Notes under the pieces: generated by a model
Told to the model about the DNA's origin: nothing
The model's database searches: none
Seen by the model: the letters and a program-made list of their open reading frames with translations, nothing else
Part shown: in pieces, positions 6,058-8,291 of the stretch
How positions within the stretch are numbered: the stretch's first letter is position 1
Layout: every line of letters begins with the position of its first letter
Made by a program: the position numbers and the translations under genes
Assembly: GCA_035526665.1 (NCBI GenBank)
Contig: DATLBY010000013.1
Span: 1-8,291, forward strand
DNA length: 8,291 nt
From: DATLBY01 sp035526665
Lineage (GTDB): Bacteria > Acidobacteriota > Terriglobia > Bryobacterales > Bryobacteraceae
Reading direction: 5' to 3'

Positions 6058-7829
6058 CGAGTAAGCACTAATGACCGGACATCGGCCACCCGTTTACCGG
6101 TGATCGTCAGCGCCTTCAGGGTCAGCTTGCCCCGGCCCTTCCGCAGCCGGATCGAGCCCAGGGAAAGCGCCCGGAAATCCTTGACGTACGACTCGCCTTT
6201 TCTCTCCACGCGATCGTGCTCCTGACCAATCAATGGCGGATCGTGCGCCGGCTCGACTTTCGTCTGCGCTTTGGCCCCAAGGAAACTGAGCTCGATTTTG
6301 GATCCCACGTCCGCAGTGGCGCAGGTGTAGTAAAGCGCTGCCTCGTATTCCCCAGGCTGCCCTACCTCCACATCCCAGCTGATCCGGTCCTCCATGCGGC
6401 TCCAGTTGGTGAAATAGGAGCAGTTGGGAGCCGCGGCGCTTCGCTTGATGCCACCCTCGCCCACACCATCGCGCGCGGGCAGCAGGGTGAGCGGTGCATA
6501 GCCCACCGGAAAGGGACGGTTGTCGTCGCCGACCAGTGGCAGCATCTCCTTACCCCACTCGGCAACTGCTTCGCGTAGCTTGGCTGCCACCTCCGGCTTG
6601 TCGCGGCTGATGTCCGTAGCTTGGCGGGGGTCGGCTACCATATCGAACAACTGACCGGCCGGGTCCAGCCGGAACTGCTGCGTCCGTACACTGATGCGCT
6701 TGGCCTGCAGCGAGAAGATCATGCGGTCCGGCCATTCCGTTCGGGAACCGGTAAGCAGCGGCTTCAGGCTGCGGCCGTCCAGCGGCTTGCCGGCGGCTGC
6801 CGAAATACCGGCCAGATCCGATAGAGTCGGCAAGAGATCGATGGCGCCGGCGATCTGCGCGACCCGTGTGCCTGCGCGGATGTGTCCCGGCCAGCGAATC
6901 AGTAACGGTGCTCGCACGCCACCTTCGTCCACCGTGCCTTTACGGCCTTTCATGCCGCCGTTCCAGCGCCAGCTGTTCGGCCCGTTGTCGCTGAAGTACA
7001 GCACGATCGTATTGTTTTTCAACTGCAGCTCGTCGAGTTTCTTGAGGACCCGTCCCACGTTCCAGTCGATGTTTTCGCACATCGCCAGCGCGGCGCGGGT
7101 CATCGGAATGTCCTCCTGTTCGGGCACGGTCGCGCGCAACGCCGGGTTGAAGTGAGCAAACTTTTCGAAATAGCGGTCCGGCACCTGCATGGGCGAATGC
7201 GGGGTATTGAACGGGAGATAACAGAAGAACGGCCGCGACTGGTTGGCAGCCATGAAGTCCATGGCGTGGCTGGTCAGATCGTCGGTGATATATCCCTTAC
7301 CGCGCGTCAGCTTACCGTTGTGATCGAGTTCGGGATCAAAGTATTGACCCCAGTGGCCCGATGTGAAGCCATAGTATTCATCGAAGCCGCGCGCGTTCGG
7401 ATGATAAGGGAACTGCGTTCCGTTGTGCCACTTGCCAAACGCACCGGTCGCGTAGCCGGCTGCCTGAAATGTCTGGGCGATCGTTTTTTCATCCAGGTTC
7501 AGCCGCTCGGCGCCGGTTGAGACGCCGCGCACTCCTCCGCGCGCGTGATAGCGTCCCGTGAGAAACTCCGCACGCGTTGGAGCGCACACAGCGCAGACGA
7601 AAAAGCGGTCGAAGATCGCGCCGTCGCGCGCAAAGGAGTCAATATTTGGCGTAGACAGGTTGGTATTGCCATGAATGCTGAGATCGCCCCAGCCCTGATC
7701 GTCGGCCAGGATGATGACGATGTTCGGCCGGTCCGGCTGTGCGCCGAGCGGACTGCACGAAAGGGAGAGAACGCCCAGGTTTCTTAGCAGGTCGCGGCGG
7801 GAGAGGGTTCCGGCGGCAGCTGGGGGCAT
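6039..7829 (-). CDS. Tat-exported type I sulfatase (arylsulfatase family) with C-terminal beta-domain
   Basis: The protein has 596 residues. The N-terminus contains SRRDLLRNLG followed by a hydrophobic stretch ending near LGAQP, a Tat-type signal. The sulfatase core starts with NIVIILADDQGWGD, giving metal ligands D43 and D44. The formylglycine site is C82-A-P-T-R86 followed by AEFLTGR, fitting C-x-P-S/T-R-x4-TGR, so C82 should be converted to formylglycine. Other active-site elements are FGKWH (K133, H135), NTPHSPMQ (H211), YFSDNG (D281, N282) and GMKGRKG (K294). The core ends near residue 435. Residues about 465-590 (WDVEVGQPGEYEAALYYT, then IELSFLGAK) look like a carbohydrate-binding-type beta-sandwich, making the protein longer than minimal sulfatases. 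Expected activity is hydrolysis of sulfate esters on extracellular glycans or aryl compounds; the substrate is not predictable here. The ATG at 7829 is the only start between the upstream in-frame stop and the signal, although no good Shine-Dalgarno precedes it. Confidence 0.93.
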   Translation of the reverse strand: MPPAAAGTLSRRDLLRNLGVLSLSCSPLGAQPDRPNIVIILADDQGWGDLSIHGNTNLSTPNIDSFARDGAIFDRFFVCAVCAPTRAEFLTGRYHARGGVRGVSTGAERLNLDEKTIAQTFQAAGYATGAFGKWHNGTQFPYHPNARGFDEYYGFTSGHWGQYFDPELDHNGKLTRGKGYITDDLTSHAMDFMAANQSRPFFCYLPFNTPHSPMQVPDRYFEKFAHFNPALRATVPEQEDIPMTRAALAMCENIDWNVGRVLKKLDELQLKNNTIVLYFSDNGPNSWRWNGGMKGRKGTVDEGGVRAPLLIRWPGHIRAGTRVAQIAGAIDLLPTLSDLAGISAAAGKPLDGRSLKPLLTGSRTEWPDRMIFSLQAKRISVRTQQFRLDPAGQLFDMVADPRQATDISRDKPEVAAKLREAVAEWGKEMLPLVGDDNRPFPVGYAPLTLLPARDGVGEGGIKRSAAAPNCSYFTNWSRMEDRISWDVEVGQPGEYEAALYYTCATADVGSKIELSFLGAKAQTKVEPAHDPPLIGQEHDRVERKGESYVKDFRALSLGSIRLRKGRGKLTLKALTITGKRVADVRSLVLTRKETRI

Positions 7830-7838
7830 CGCCCAAGA

Positions 7839-8291
7839 TTACATTACTTCGTGGAGAGGCTTCCAGGGACGAGACTGGGATTCAGCGACGGCGGGGTACA
7901 CGATATTACCCGCATAGGTATTCACGCCCTCCCGGATGGCCTGGCTTTCCTGGCAGGCGTTTTTAAGACCCTTGTTCGCGAGTTGCAACAAGTAGGGAAA
8001 GGTCGCATTGGTCAAGCCAAAGGTCGAGGTGTGAGGGACGGCGGCAGGCATGTTGGAAACGCAGTAGTGCAGCACGCCATCGACGAAATAGGTAGGATCG
8101 GTGTGCGTTGTCGCATGCGAGGTTTCAAAGCATCCACCCTGGTCGATGGCCACATCCACCACCACCGAACCGCGCTTCATCATTTTGATCATGTCCCGTC
8201 GCACCAGTTTTGGCGCCGACGCACCGGGGATCAGGACAGCTCCCACAACCAGGTCCGCCAGGCGTAGCGCATCGCTGATCGTGTATAAGTT
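7839..8291 (-). CDS. ald: alanine dehydrogenase, C-terminal 150 residues (5' end cut by window)
   Basis: The frame is open to the window edge and ends at the TAA at 7841-7839. The visible 150 residues carry hallmark Ald stretches: LADLVVGAVLIPGASAPKLV, GSVVVDVAIDQGGCFETS, DPTYFVDGVLHYCVSNMP and VPHTSTFGLTNATFPY, ending in GVNTYAGNIVYPAVAES. The aspartate in VAIDQGG corresponds to the catalytic aspartate known in this family, and VLHYCVSNMP is the conserved loop near the NAD site. The enzyme interconverts L-alanine and pyruvate plus ammonia using NAD(H), in the cytoplasm. The full protein is usually about 370 residues, so the N-terminal substrate-binding part lies outside. A GTG at 8246 is an internal valine, not the start. 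The stop lies only 9 bases before the sulfatase ATG, which suggests co-transcription with the sulfatase block. Confidence 0.95.
   Translation of the reverse strand, partial: NLYTISDALRLADLVVGAVLIPGASAPKLVRRDMIKMMKRGSVVVDVAIDQGGCFETSHATTHTDPTYFVDGVLHYCVSNMPAAVPHTSTFGLTNATFPYLLQLANKGLKNACQESQAIREGVNTYAGNIVYPAVAESQSRPWKPLHEVM

Overview
The window is GC-rich, gene-dense bacterial DNA. The mix of genes is one I associate with Acidobacteriota of the Solibacter/Bryobacter type: a soluble Ser/Thr kinase fused to a TolB/FlgO-like domain and TPR repeats, a twin-arginine (Tat) exported sulfatase, a Tat-exported sugar-isomerase-like TIM barrel, and a MutS-like ATPase. That placement is an inference from gene content only, because there is no rRNA or other marker in the window.

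Layout, left to right. (1) Bases 1-716, plus strand: the C-terminal ATPase part of a MutS-family protein, cut by the window edge. (2) Bases 717-1328: a gene-poor gap holding a decayed second copy of the cupin gene found intact at 4522-4908. This copy has lost its start and carries a 175-bp frameshifting internal deletion. (3) Bases 1329-3578, plus strand: a 749-residue kinase/TolB-like/TPR protein, followed after 81 bases by a 142-residue uncharacterised protein (3660-4088). (4) Bases 4089-4521: a convergent intergenic gap with no gene I can support. (5) Bases 4522-8291, minus strand: a tight four-gene block read in the order alanine dehydrogenase (partial), sulfatase, TIM-barrel isomerase-like protein, cupin. 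Its spacings are 9 bases, a 4-base ATGA overlap and 60 bases, so it is probably one transcript.

How the genes may work together. The sulfatase and the TIM-barrel protein both carry Tat-type signals and are translationally coupled, which suggests they act together outside the cytoplasm on a sulfated or sugar-like substrate. The cupin is cytoplasmic and may be accessory. Alanine dehydrogenase is a housekeeping enzyme whose link to the others is only positional. The kinase and its small neighbour form a separate plus-strand unit, bracketed by the dead and live cupin copies.

Most noteworthy observations: the paired direct repeats (offset about 3.66 kb) around the kinase unit, with one copy pseudogenised; and the TIM-barrel protein, in which the position expected to hold the fourth metal-binding glutamate appears to be lysine. 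I found no CRISPR array, tRNA, rRNA, intact insertion sequence or clear defence system.
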